Shown piece by piece: positions 14,248 to 20,839 of a stretch of 20,839 nt of DNA (the stretch's first letter is position 1; every line of letters begins with the position of its first letter). The stretch is from Candidatus Proelusimicrobium excrementi. Its GTDB lineage: Bacteria > Elusimicrobiota > Elusimicrobia > Elusimicrobiales > Elusimicrobiaceae. The translations under genes were made by a program, and so were the position numbers. The notes below the pieces were generated by a model. It had not been told where the DNA came from and did not search any database. It saw nothing but the letters and a program-made list of their open reading frames with translations. Location: NCBI GenBank assembly GCA_934643455.1, contig CAKUBV010000011.1:1-20839 (forward strand). Direction: 5' to 3'.

Positions 14248-14280
14248 TGGGTTTATTCCCATTCTCAACTAACCGCCCCG
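14248..14280 (+). other. 3' structured element (hairpin plus invariant linker), copy 3
   Basis: A short hairpin, TGGG-TTTATT-CCCA (14248-14261), is followed one base later by the linker TCTCAACTAACCGCCCCG (14263-14280), then the terminator stem. Confidence 0.55.
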
Positions 14281-14310
14281 CGTTCTAAAAAGAGCGCGGG
14301 GGGTTCTTTA
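14276..14310 (+). terminator. Terminator of cysteine-rich gene 3
   Basis: CCCCGCG pairs with CGCGGGG, extended by TTCT with AGAG, over 11 bp including one wobble. The tail GGTTCTTT is a poor T tract. Confidence 0.65.
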
Positions 14311-14317
14311 TACAAAT

Positions 14318-14347
14318 AAAGCCCCGGGTTATGCGCCCGGGGCTTTT
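14318..14347. terminator. Bidirectional terminator between cysteine-rich gene 3 and the hydrogenase
   Basis: AAAGCCCCGGG pairs perfectly with CCCGGGGCTTT. The tail is TTTTT on the plus strand and TTTATTT on the minus strand. It lies 17 nt beyond the hydrogenase stop, so it most likely ends the rex-hydrogenase transcript as well. Confidence 0.8.
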
Positions 14348-14364
14348 TGCGTAAAGTTTAAAAC

Positions 14365-15837
14365 TTACTCGGAAGCTTTTACTTGGAAGCTCTCCACGCC
14401 GGCTTTTTGGGCGTAAGCTTCTTCCTGCTCTCTGGCTTCCTTAATGGGCTTTACCGTCGCACAGCCGCCTACGCAGCCGCCGGGGCAGCACATGACTTCG
14501 ATAAGGTTGCCCATGGGTTTGCCCGTTTTGGCATAGGCTTTAAGCTTGAAGATGGTCTTTTTGTCTATGCCGGCGATAATTTCATCCTTAATAAGGGCGG
14601 AATAATCGCCCGCAGCTTTTTTAACCGTCTGCGTTACGCCGCCGGTAATGCCGAACTTCAAGGCTTCCACCGTCGCTTTGCGGTCAAATTCCGTTTCCGC
14701 GCAGGCTTCAAGATTAATGCCTTTGCCGAGTATCATGGCTTTAAGCTCTTCATAGCTGATTACGTAATCCACAAAGTCGTCGGTTTGGGCTTCTTTCCTC
14801 TTGGAAAGGCACGGCCCGACGAATACCGTTACGGCTTCCGGTATTTCCTTTTTAACGAGCTGCGCCGTATAGTGCATAGGCGTACCCGTATCGGAAATAT
14901 AAGGCAAAAGCTCCGGTATGTGCTTTTTTGCCAAACGCGTATAGGCGTGGCAGCAGGAAGTCGTCATAAAGGGGCGTTTTTCGTCCACAACTTTTTCTAT
15001 AAATTCCGCGGCTTCTTTCTGCGCCGTAATATCCGCGCCGAGGGCGACTTCGTAAACGTGCGTAAATCCGAGCTCTTTTATAGCAGTGGCGAGCTGGCCC
15101 ACGCTTATGCCGAATTGACCGGCTATCGAAGGCGCCACCATGGCAACCAAAGGTTTGTCTTTTTTGGTTTGTTTAAGTACGTCCAAAATCTGGCTGCGTT
15201 CCATAATCGCGCCGAAGGGGCAGTTCCTCATGCAGTTGCCGCAGCTGATGCAAAGGCTGTGGTCGATTTTGGCGATGCCTTTCTCGTTCTTCTTAATGGC
15301 GTTGACGGGGCAGGCTTCCTCGCAGGGAACGCTTAATTTAAGTATTGCGCCGTATGGGCAGGCTTCTTTGCATTTGCCGCAGCTTTTGCATTTGTCCTGA
15401 TCAATATGCGCTTTATGGTTGGTTACCGTTACGGCGTTGAAGAAGCAGGCGTTTTCGCACTTTCTCGCCAAACAGCCTTGGCAAAGTTCGCTTACCATAT
15501 ATCTGCTTTTAACGCATGCGGAACACGCGCTTTCAAGCACGGTTAACAGTTTGCTGCTTTTATGGTCGAACTGAGGGTTATCCTGCCCGACGTATTCGCT
15601 TAAAGGGAGGGCTTCGTCAACTTCGTTTACCGAATAACCGAAAGCGGCCAAAGCGCGCAGCTTAAGTATTGCGCGTTCTTTATATACGCAGCAGCGGAAA
15701 GCCGCGTCGCTGCCTTTGGGGATAATGTTCCAGGGAAGGTGGTTGATTTCCTTTGCCAATGTTCCTTTGTAGAACATGGAGCAGATTTCTTCCAGCACTT
15801 CCATCTTAAAATGTTCGGAGTAATTTCTTTTTGTCAT
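14365..15837 (-). CDS. [FeFe] hydrogenase, group B-like, ferredoxin-type
   Basis: The 490-residue protein has a cysteine-rich N-terminal region, then bacterial ferredoxin-type [4Fe-4S] motifs (CKSCGKCKEACP, CISCGNCMRNCP), then an H-cluster domain. The H-cluster loops are TTSCCHAY (C295, C296), VGPCLSKRKE (C343) and EVMCCPGGC (C451, C455). Classic group A enzymes read TSCCPxW, MPCxxKxxE and ExMACPGGC, so proline-tryptophan, methionine and alanine are all replaced here, a pattern I associate with group B. All four H-cluster cysteines and the proton-relay cysteine remain, so it should be able to bind the H cluster. It probably makes or consumes H2 with ferredoxin in the cytoplasm. It follows rex by 69 nt on the same strand. 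No ribosome site is visible before the ATG. The maturases HydEFG are not in the window. Confidence 0.88.
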   Translation of the reverse strand: MTKRNYSEHFKMEVLEEICSMFYKGTLAKEINHLPWNIIPKGSDAAFRCCVYKERAILKLRALAAFGYSVNEVDEALPLSEYVGQDNPQFDHKSSKLLTVLESACSACVKSRYMVSELCQGCLARKCENACFFNAVTVTNHKAHIDQDKCKSCGKCKEACPYGAILKLSVPCEEACPVNAIKKNEKGIAKIDHSLCISCGNCMRNCPFGAIMERSQILDVLKQTKKDKPLVAMVAPSIAGQFGISVGQLATAIKELGFTHVYEVALGADITAQKEAAEFIEKVVDEKRPFMTTSCCHAYTRLAKKHIPELLPYISDTGTPMHYTAQLVKKEIPEAVTVFVGPCLSKRKEAQTDDFVDYVISYEELKAMILGKGINLEACAETEFDRKATVEALKFGITGGVTQTVKKAAGDYSALIKDEIIAGIDKKTIFKLKAYAKTGKPMGNLIEVMCCPGGCVGGCATVKPIKEAREQEEAYAQKAGVESFQVKASE

Positions 15838-15906
15838 AATATAAATTTTACCATATTGGAAATGCCCGGGAAAGGGGGAAACCCCGGCTTTTGCCGACGT
15901 TTTTGT

Positions 15907-16533
15907 TTAGTTTTTCAGTTTAAGGCACAAGAGCGCCAAACCTATACTGAGGTCTTCGTTTTGCAGAGCCACGTGTGCCGGAACTTTGATGTCCGCCGGG
16001 GAAAAGTTCCATATGGCTTTTATGCCCGCGCTTACAAGGGTATCCGCCACGCCCTGGGCGGCGTAAGCCGGAACAGAAATGATAGCCGTATTTATTTTGT
16101 GGCTTTGCACGTAAGAAGCTAAATGTTCTATATGCAGAACTTTGTCATTATCGGCTTTGGTTATGTCGGTGTCAAAAGCGGCGACCATGTTAAAACCGTG
16201 ATTTTTAAAACCTTCGTAATGAAATAACGCCGAGCCCAATTTGCCGTATCCCACCAAACATACTTCACGTTCTTTTTGCCAGCCTAAAAAATTCTGTATG
16301 GCTGCTATGCTGCCTTTTACATTGTAGCCCAGCCTTGTTTTGCCCGGGGCTTTGGCTAGGAGCATATCTTTTTTGACGAGTATCGGCCTTAAACTTAATT
16401 TGGAGGCTATTTCCACCGAAGATATATACTGCCTGCCGTACTTGAGCATATCGTTAAACAGACGCAAATATTGGGGCATGCGTTTTACGGCCTGCATATT
16501 ACCGGAGTTTGTTTGGGGGGTGAGTTTTTTCAT
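15907..16533 (-). CDS. rex: Redox-sensing transcriptional repressor Rex
   Basis: The 208-residue protein has the Rex layout. An N-terminal winged helix (about residues 15-85) includes MPQYLRLFNDML and SSVEIASKLSLRPILVKKD. A Rossmann NAD(H) domain follows with GYGKLG at 95-100 and D121 at the end of the second strand. A C-terminal swapped helix is also expected. Rex represses fermentation genes until NADH rises. Its neighbours adhE and the hydrogenase are typical targets. The start is uncertain: Met1, Met13 and Met19 are all possible and none has a clear ribosome site. The family usually starts a few residues before the P-x-YLR motif, which allows Met1 or Met13. The first ATG lies only 8 nt past the adhE terminator. 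Confidence 0.9.
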   Translation of the reverse strand: MKKLTPQTNSGNMQAVKRMPQYLRLFNDMLKYGRQYISSVEIASKLSLRPILVKKDMLLAKAPGKTRLGYNVKGSIAAIQNFLGWQKEREVCLVGYGKLGSALFHYEGFKNHGFNMVAAFDTDITKADNDKVLHIEHLASYVQSHKINTAIISVPAYAAQGVADTLVSAGIKAIWNFSPADIKVPAHVALQNEDLSIGLALLCLKLKN

Positions 16534-16541
16534 TTAGGATT

Positions 16542-16573
16542 AAAAAGGCCGCCGCCGTTTAAGCGGCGGCCTT
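16542..16573 (-). terminator. Terminator of adhE, immediately upstream of rex
   Basis: On the minus strand, AAGGCCGCCGC pairs with GCGGCGGCCTT over 11 bp and is followed by TTTTT. It separates adhE from rex, leaving almost no room for a rex leader. Confidence 0.85.
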
Positions 16574-16581
16574 GATATCAT

Positions 16582-19242
16582 TTATTTTTTTGCGGCTTTG
16601 GCTTTTTTCTGAGCTACAAGTTCTTCGCCGTAGTAAGCTTTAAGGAAGAGTTCCTTAATTTCGCTTACGAGCGGATAGCGCGCATTGCCGCCGGTGCACT
16701 GATCGTCAAAAGCGAGTTCGGACATTTCGTCGAGTTTCGCCATGAAGTCCGCTTCCGGTATGCCGTATTCTTTAATTGAAGTGGGGATGTTGAGCCCTCT
16801 TTTGAGTTTTTCAATTTCAAGAACAAGCTTGTCCACTTTCTGCCCTTTGTCGTCTTTGGAGTTATCCAAGCCGAGGAAGTGGGATATTTTGGCGTAGCGT
16901 CCTTTTACGAAAGGATATTTATACTGCGGGAACAAGCCTTGTTTGGTCGGTTTTTCCGTCGCGTTGAACTCTATTACGTAGCTGATGAGCAAGGCGTTGG
17001 CCAAGCCGTGCGGTACGTGGAAAATTCCGCCGAGTTTATGCGCCATTGAGTGGCAAAGGCCGAGGAAAGCGTTGGCGAAAGCCATACCCGCTATCGTAGC
17101 CGCGTAGTGCATTTTTTCGCGGGCGTTGGGGTTTTTTGCGCCTTCGTCGTAAGAAAGTTTAAGGTATTTGAAAACGAGCCTTAAAGCTTCCAAAGCCTGG
17201 CCTTCGGTAAAGTTCGTGGAGAAGATTGAAGTATAAGCTTCAATAGCGTGCACCATTACGTCCAAGCCCGAAAAAGCCGTTAATGATTTGGGCATATTCA
17301 TTACGAATTCCGGGTCGACGATAGCCATATCCGGGGTTAAAGCATAGTCGGTAATGGCGTATTTGGTATTGGTTCTTTCGTCGGTGATAATCGTAAAGGG
17401 CGTAACTTCCGAACCCGTGCCGGAGGTTGTAGGTATAGCAACCATGGTGGCTTTTTTGCCGAGTTCCGGCAAAGGATAGATTCTCTTTCTGATATCCATA
17501 AAGCGTGCGGCGATGTCTTCAAAGCTCATGTGCGGATTTTCGTACATAAGCCAAATCATTTTGCCGGCGTCCATAGGCGAACCGCCGCCCAGCGCGATAA
17601 TCAAATCCGGCTGGAAGGCATCGGTAATGTGCAAGGCTTCGTGAATGGTGGCCAAATCCGGGTCGGGTTTGACGTTGCTGAAGACTCTTATAGACATTCC
17701 GAGGTTTTCCAACACGTCGCGCACCATGGCCACGTAACCGAACGTTTCCATGGATTTGTCGGTGATGATGAAAGCTCTCTTTTTGTCTTTAAGTTCTTCA
17801 AGCGCGAGCTTCAGCGCGCCCCTCTTGAAGTAAATTTTCTGCGGTACTTTGTACCAGTACATGTTTTCTCTTCTTTCGGCAACTGATTTAATGTTCATAA
17901 GGTGTTTTACCCCGATATTTTCGCTGACGGAGTTACCGCCCCAGGATCCGCAGCCCAAAGTGAGCGAAGGCGCAAGCCTGAAGTTGTAAACGTCGCCAAT
18001 CGCGCCCTGGGAGGACGGCATATTAATAAGCGTTCTGCCGGTGTGCATGGTCTTTTGGAAAAGCTCTTTATGAGTTTTGTTCGCTTCGTCTGTATACAGA
18101 ACGGAGGTATGGCCTGCGCCGCCAAGTTCGATAAGGGCTTCGGCGGTGTCAACGGCTTCTTCAAAGGTTTCGGCTTTATAAAAACCGAGTATCGGGGAGA
18201 GTTTCTCGTGGGAGAAAATTTCTTCGTCGCCGACTACTGAGCATTCCGCTATGAGGATTTTTGTATGCTCGGGCACTTTTACGCCGGCCATTTGCGCTAT
18301 TTTAAATGCGCTTTGTCCGACTATCGCCGCGTTTAATTTATGGCCGTCGGGCATGATAAGGCTGCCTACAGCGGCTTTTTCTTTTTTATTTAAGAAATAG
18401 CATCCTCTTAAAATAAATTCGTCTTTGACGGCTTCGTAAACGGATTTCTCCACGATTACGGATTGCTCGCTGGCGCAGATTACGCCGTTGTCAAAGGTTT
18501 TGCTCATAATTACTGAGCTTACCGCCATTTTGATATCGGCCGTTGCGTCAATAACCACAGGGGTGTTGCCCGCGCCTACGCCGATTGCCGGCTTGCCGGA
18601 GCTGTACGCCGCATGGACCATGCCGGGGCCGCCGGTGGCCAAGATCAGGTTAATGCCGGGGTGGCGCATAAGAGCGTCGGAAAGCTGCATGGTGGGTTCT
18701 TCAATCCAGCCGATGATGTTTTTGGGTGCACCGGCTTCCACCGCCGCGTCAAGCACGATTTTGGCGGCTTCTATGGTGCATTTCTTTGCGCGCGGGTGCG
18801 GGGAAAAGACTATGCCGTTTCTGGTTTTTAAAGCCAAAAGGGATTTAAAAATAGCCGTTGCCGTCGGGTTTGTGGTGGGGACTACGCCCGCGATTATGCC
18901 GATAGGCTCCGCTATTTGTTTGTAACCGAAGGAATCGTCGTCGGTTATTACTCCGCAGGTTTTGGTGTCTTTATAGCTGTTGTAAATATATTCGGAAGCG
19001 AAATGGTTCTTTATAACTTTATCTTCCATTACGCCCATGCCTGTTTCGGCTACGGCGATTTTGGCCAAATAAATGCGGTTTCTTGCCGCGGCCATGGCCG
19101 CCGCCCTGAAAATGCGGTCTACTGTTTGTTGGTCGAAAGTGGCGTATTCTCTTTGCGCCGCTTTTACTTGCTCGACTACGGCATTAAGCTTTTTCATGCC
19201 GGCGTCGTCGTTTTGAGTGGTGTTCTTCTTGGTTTCTGCCAT
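16582..19242 (-). CDS. adhE: Bifunctional acetaldehyde-CoA/alcohol dehydrogenase
   Basis: The 886-residue protein is the full AdhE fusion. An N-terminal aldehyde dehydrogenase domain (about 1-440) has catalytic C256 in GVICASEQS. A C-terminal iron-dependent alcohol dehydrogenase domain has the NAD loop GGGSPMDAGK at 552-561 and iron ligands D661, H665, H731 and H745. These align with E. coli AdhE D653, H657, H723 and H737 at a constant offset of 8. It turns acetyl-CoA into ethanol in two NADH-using steps and is expected to form spirosomes. A GGAG lies 10 nt before the ATG. Promoter and candidate Rex-type sites lie upstream; rex and the hydrogenase lie downstream. All key residues are present. 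Confidence 0.96.
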   Translation of the reverse strand: MAETKKNTTQNDDAGMKKLNAVVEQVKAAQREYATFDQQTVDRIFRAAAMAAARNRIYLAKIAVAETGMGVMEDKVIKNHFASEYIYNSYKDTKTCGVITDDDSFGYKQIAEPIGIIAGVVPTTNPTATAIFKSLLALKTRNGIVFSPHPRAKKCTIEAAKIVLDAAVEAGAPKNIIGWIEEPTMQLSDALMRHPGINLILATGGPGMVHAAYSSGKPAIGVGAGNTPVVIDATADIKMAVSSVIMSKTFDNGVICASEQSVIVEKSVYEAVKDEFILRGCYFLNKKEKAAVGSLIMPDGHKLNAAIVGQSAFKIAQMAGVKVPEHTKILIAECSVVGDEEIFSHEKLSPILGFYKAETFEEAVDTAEALIELGGAGHTSVLYTDEANKTHKELFQKTMHTGRTLINMPSSQGAIGDVYNFRLAPSLTLGCGSWGGNSVSENIGVKHLMNIKSVAERRENMYWYKVPQKIYFKRGALKLALEELKDKKRAFIITDKSMETFGYVAMVRDVLENLGMSIRVFSNVKPDPDLATIHEALHITDAFQPDLIIALGGGSPMDAGKMIWLMYENPHMSFEDIAARFMDIRKRIYPLPELGKKATMVAIPTTSGTGSEVTPFTIITDERTNTKYAITDYALTPDMAIVDPEFVMNMPKSLTAFSGLDVMVHAIEAYTSIFSTNFTEGQALEALRLVFKYLKLSYDEGAKNPNAREKMHYAATIAGMAFANAFLGLCHSMAHKLGGIFHVPHGLANALLISYVIEFNATEKPTKQGLFPQYKYPFVKGRYAKISHFLGLDNSKDDKGQKVDKLVLEIEKLKRGLNIPTSIKEYGIPEADFMAKLDEMSELAFDDQCTGGNARYPLVSEIKELFLKAYYGEELVAQKKAKAAKK

Positions 19243-19270
19243 TGTTTGCGTTCTCCGATTAAACTTCTTT

Positions 19271-19294
19271 AAGTATAAAGTTATTGGTATACTT
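19271..19294. promoter_or_regulatory. Inverted repeat in the adhE leader
   Basis: AAGTAT and ATACTT are perfect 6-bp arms, 12 nt apart, just downstream of the predicted adhE start site. It could be an operator or an mRNA hairpin. It does not match the Rex consensus. Confidence 0.3.
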
Positions 19295-19302
19295 ATGTAT
19301 CC

Positions 19303-19331
19303 ATTATATAAATTATGCTTTACTAATGCAA
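19303..19331 (-). promoter_or_regulatory. Promoter of adhE
   Basis: On the minus strand: TTGCAT (19331-19326), exactly 17 nt, then the consensus TATAAT (19308-19303). The start site should be near 19296, giving a leader of about 50 nt. Confidence 0.7.
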
Positions 19332-19346
19332 TAATAAAAAGTTCTC

Positions 19347-19359
19347 GTTATCCCATAAC
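19347..19359. promoter_or_regulatory. Candidate Rex-type operator upstream of adhE
   Basis: GTTAT-CCC-ATAAC is a perfect inverted repeat about 16 nt upstream of the adhE -35 box. Its half-sites resemble the TGTTA/TAACA of clostridial-type Rex sites, but the spacing is one base short of the usual 18-bp symmetric form. Treat as weak. Confidence 0.3.
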
Positions 19360-19386
19360 AGGTTTTTTGCGGTTAAATAAAAGTAA

Positions 19387-19406
19387 TTGGTATCTTTTGG
19401 TATCTA
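19387..19406 (+). repeat. 10-bp direct repeat upstream of the MFS gene
   Basis: TTGGTATC occurs twice with a 10-bp period (TTGGTATCTT then TTGGTATCTA), placing both on the same face of the helix. It ends 40 nt before the TATAAT used by the MFS gene. A regulator site is possible. Confidence 0.4.
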
Positions 19407-19422
19407 ATTGCGGGGGTAATAT

Positions 19423-19452
19423 TTTACGCCGCGCCCGGCAAAGTAATATAAT
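19423..19452 (+). promoter_or_regulatory. Candidate promoter of the MFS transporter gene
   Basis: TTTACG (19423-19428), an 18-nt spacer and the consensus TATAAT (19447-19452). The -35 match is weak. Confidence 0.45.
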
Positions 19453-19485
19453 ATTATAAAGGTTTTGATTAATTAATATCCGTTT

Positions 19486-20661
19486 ATGAAAAAGATTTTT
19501 CTTTCCACTCAACTGCGTTACAGAATAGCCGTAAGCAGTTTTTTCTTTATACAAGGCATAGTGTTTGCAAGCTGGGCCAGCAGAATACCCGATATCAAAA
19601 AAGCCCTTAACTTAAGCGACGCCATGCTGGGGGGAGTTTTACTTTCCATACCAGTGGGTCAGATGTGCGCCATGGCGCTTTCGGGCTGGCTTGTTGCGCG
19701 CTACGGCAGCCGTAAAATGCTGACCTTGGCCGCCATACTCTATCCGGCGTTTTTGGTTAATTTGGGTTTTTCCCATGATATTTGGCGGCTTATCATAGGT
19801 TTGTTTTTGTTTGGCATGGCGGGCAATCTTTCCAATATTTCCGTTAACACGCAGGGCGTCGATGTGGAAAGGCTTTATCATAAACGCAGTATAATGGCTT
19901 CTTTCCACGGTTTATGGAGTTTGGCCGGATTTTTGGGCGGGCTTATAAGCACGCTTATGGTGGGCTATAATATAAAGCCGGGTTTGCACTTTGTAATAAT
20001 TTTCGCGCTTACAACGCTGATACTGCTATATATGCGCCGCGCTACGGTGCCGAGGGATTTTTCCGCCGCGGACAGGCCTTCTTCCAGCGGAAAAGAAAAT
20101 AAAAAAGTTTTTACCATGCCTGATAAATACATTATTATGCTGGGCTTTATAGCTTTCGCCTGCATGGCCTGTGAGGGAACCATGTACGACTGGAGCGGAG
20201 TGTACTTCCAAAGCGTTGTTGACGCGCCGAAAAACCTTATAAGGCTTGGTTATACGGCTTATATGTGTACAATGGCTTTAGGGCGTTTTACGGCCGACGG
20301 ATTTGTAAACCGTTTCGGGGCTGTGCCCGTAATAAAAGCAAGCGGGCTGATAATGTTTGCCGGGCTGATTATTTCGGTCTTATTTCCGTCGATAGTCGCG
20401 GCGACTTTCGGCTTCTTGCTGGTGGGCTTCGGCACTTCTTCCGTTGTGCCTTTGTGTTACAGTATGGCGGGGCGTTCAAAAGTTATGAAGGCAAGCGTCG
20501 CTTTGGCGACGGTTTCCACGATAGGCTTTTTAGGTTTTCTTATGGGGCCGCCGGTTATAGGTTTTATAGCTCAGGCGTGGGGGCTGAAGTTTTCTTTTGC
20601 GCTGGTGGCGTTGGTGGGGTTGATGACTACTTTTATTGCCCCTCACTTAAAGCATGAGTAA
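19486..20661 (+). CDS. Major facilitator superfamily transporter, YbjJ-like
   Basis: The 391-residue membrane protein fits a 12-helix MFS transporter. Hydrophobic segments run throughout, with a short polar loop in the middle (about residues 185-205, ending KENKKVFTMPDKY). Its start, RIAVSSFFFIQGIVFASWASRIPDIKK, and the following SIPVGQ and ARYGSRK stretch resemble YbjJ-type transporters. These are usually annotated as sugar-type or unknown-substrate MFS members. The A-motif-like GWLVARYGSRK after helix 2 is present. No ribosome site is clear before the ATG. It diverges from adhE and stands alone. The substrate cannot be told. Confidence 0.8.
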   Translation: MKKIFLSTQLRYRIAVSSFFFIQGIVFASWASRIPDIKKALNLSDAMLGGVLLSIPVGQMCAMALSGWLVARYGSRKMLTLAAILYPAFLVNLGFSHDIWRLIIGLFLFGMAGNLSNISVNTQGVDVERLYHKRSIMASFHGLWSLAGFLGGLISTLMVGYNIKPGLHFVIIFALTTLILLYMRRATVPRDFSAADRPSSSGKENKKVFTMPDKYIIMLGFIAFACMACEGTMYDWSGVYFQSVVDAPKNLIRLGYTAYMCTMALGRFTADGFVNRFGAVPVIKASGLIMFAGLIISVLFPSIVAATFGFLLVGFGTSSVVPLCYSMAGRSKVMKASVALATVSTIGFLGFLMGPPVIGFIAQAWGLKFSFALVALVGLMTTFIAPHLKHE

Positions 20662-20734
20662 GTTAACTTGTGTATTTTGGCTCGGTCTAAGTTAAGCGCT
20701 CGCATTTTTTACTCGCGTGATATTTTATACTCTC

Positions 20735-20839
20735 GGCTAGCACTTTGCCGCTTTTGGGCGTTTTTTAATTTTTTCCTCAGTCGGGTACTGCGCCGCCTTC
20801 GGCGGCATCATACTTAGTACACCTTCTTCGTCAAAAATT
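20735..20839. repeat. Long imperfect palindrome, copy 5, cut by the window end
   Basis: Begins GGCTAGC and shows inner arms AATTTTTT and AAAAATT. The central hairpin GCCGCC-TTC-GGCGGC differs from the loops of the other copies. The preceding flank (CTCGGTCTAAGTTAAG at 20681) matches that of copy 4. The right end lies outside the window. Confidence 0.6.

Noticed and set aside
14383..15336. 317-codon open frame on the plus strand opposite the hydrogenase
   Set aside because: The opposite strand encodes a clear [FeFe] hydrogenase; the plus-strand product is an aromatic and Gly/Ala-rich shadow.

Overview
The window looks like a chromosomal segment of an anaerobic, fermentative gut-type bacterium. 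The best guess is Elusimicrobiota, close to Elusimicrobium. That is an inference from the gene set: a bifunctional AdhE, a Rex-type redox repressor, a ferredoxin-like [FeFe] hydrogenase of group B character, ATP-dependent PEP carboxykinase with a small SWIB protein, and a NifU-like/GGGtGRT gene pair. No rRNA or marker protein settles the taxonomy.

The core genes fall into compact units. A short lipoprotein gene (minus) faces a DXS-like thiamine-diphosphate enzyme (plus). Next come the NifU-like scaffold and GGGtGRT pair, then an operon of aspartate aminotransferase, PEP carboxykinase and a SWIB protein. cinA and tRNA-Val(TAC) follow. On the minus strand lie adhE, rex and the hydrogenase, in that order of transcription. 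A YbjJ-like MFS transporter diverges from adhE. Together, aminotransferase and PEPCK link aspartate, oxaloacetate and PEP, while AdhE and the hydrogenase are the likely electron sinks and Rex the likely NADH sensor.

Three secreted cysteine-rich protein genes (433, 6833 and 13318) are scattered between these core units, each inside a similar non-coding frame. Upstream there is an AT-rich block, then a REPIN-like pair of GTAG-headed hairpins, then a promoter with a poly-T spacer. Downstream there is a two-hairpin element with an invariant 18-nt linker. The first two genes are 100% identical for 316 bp and then switch abruptly to unrelated C-terminal halves. This fits a modular, recombining surface or secreted protein family.

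The longer intergenic stretches also carry a second, separate repeat family. It is a long imperfect palindrome of about 130-150 bp that begins near GGCTAGC and ends near CACGCC. Its arms differ between copies but stay complementary. I see no transposase, reverse transcriptase, CRISPR array, phage gene or toxin-antitoxin pair.
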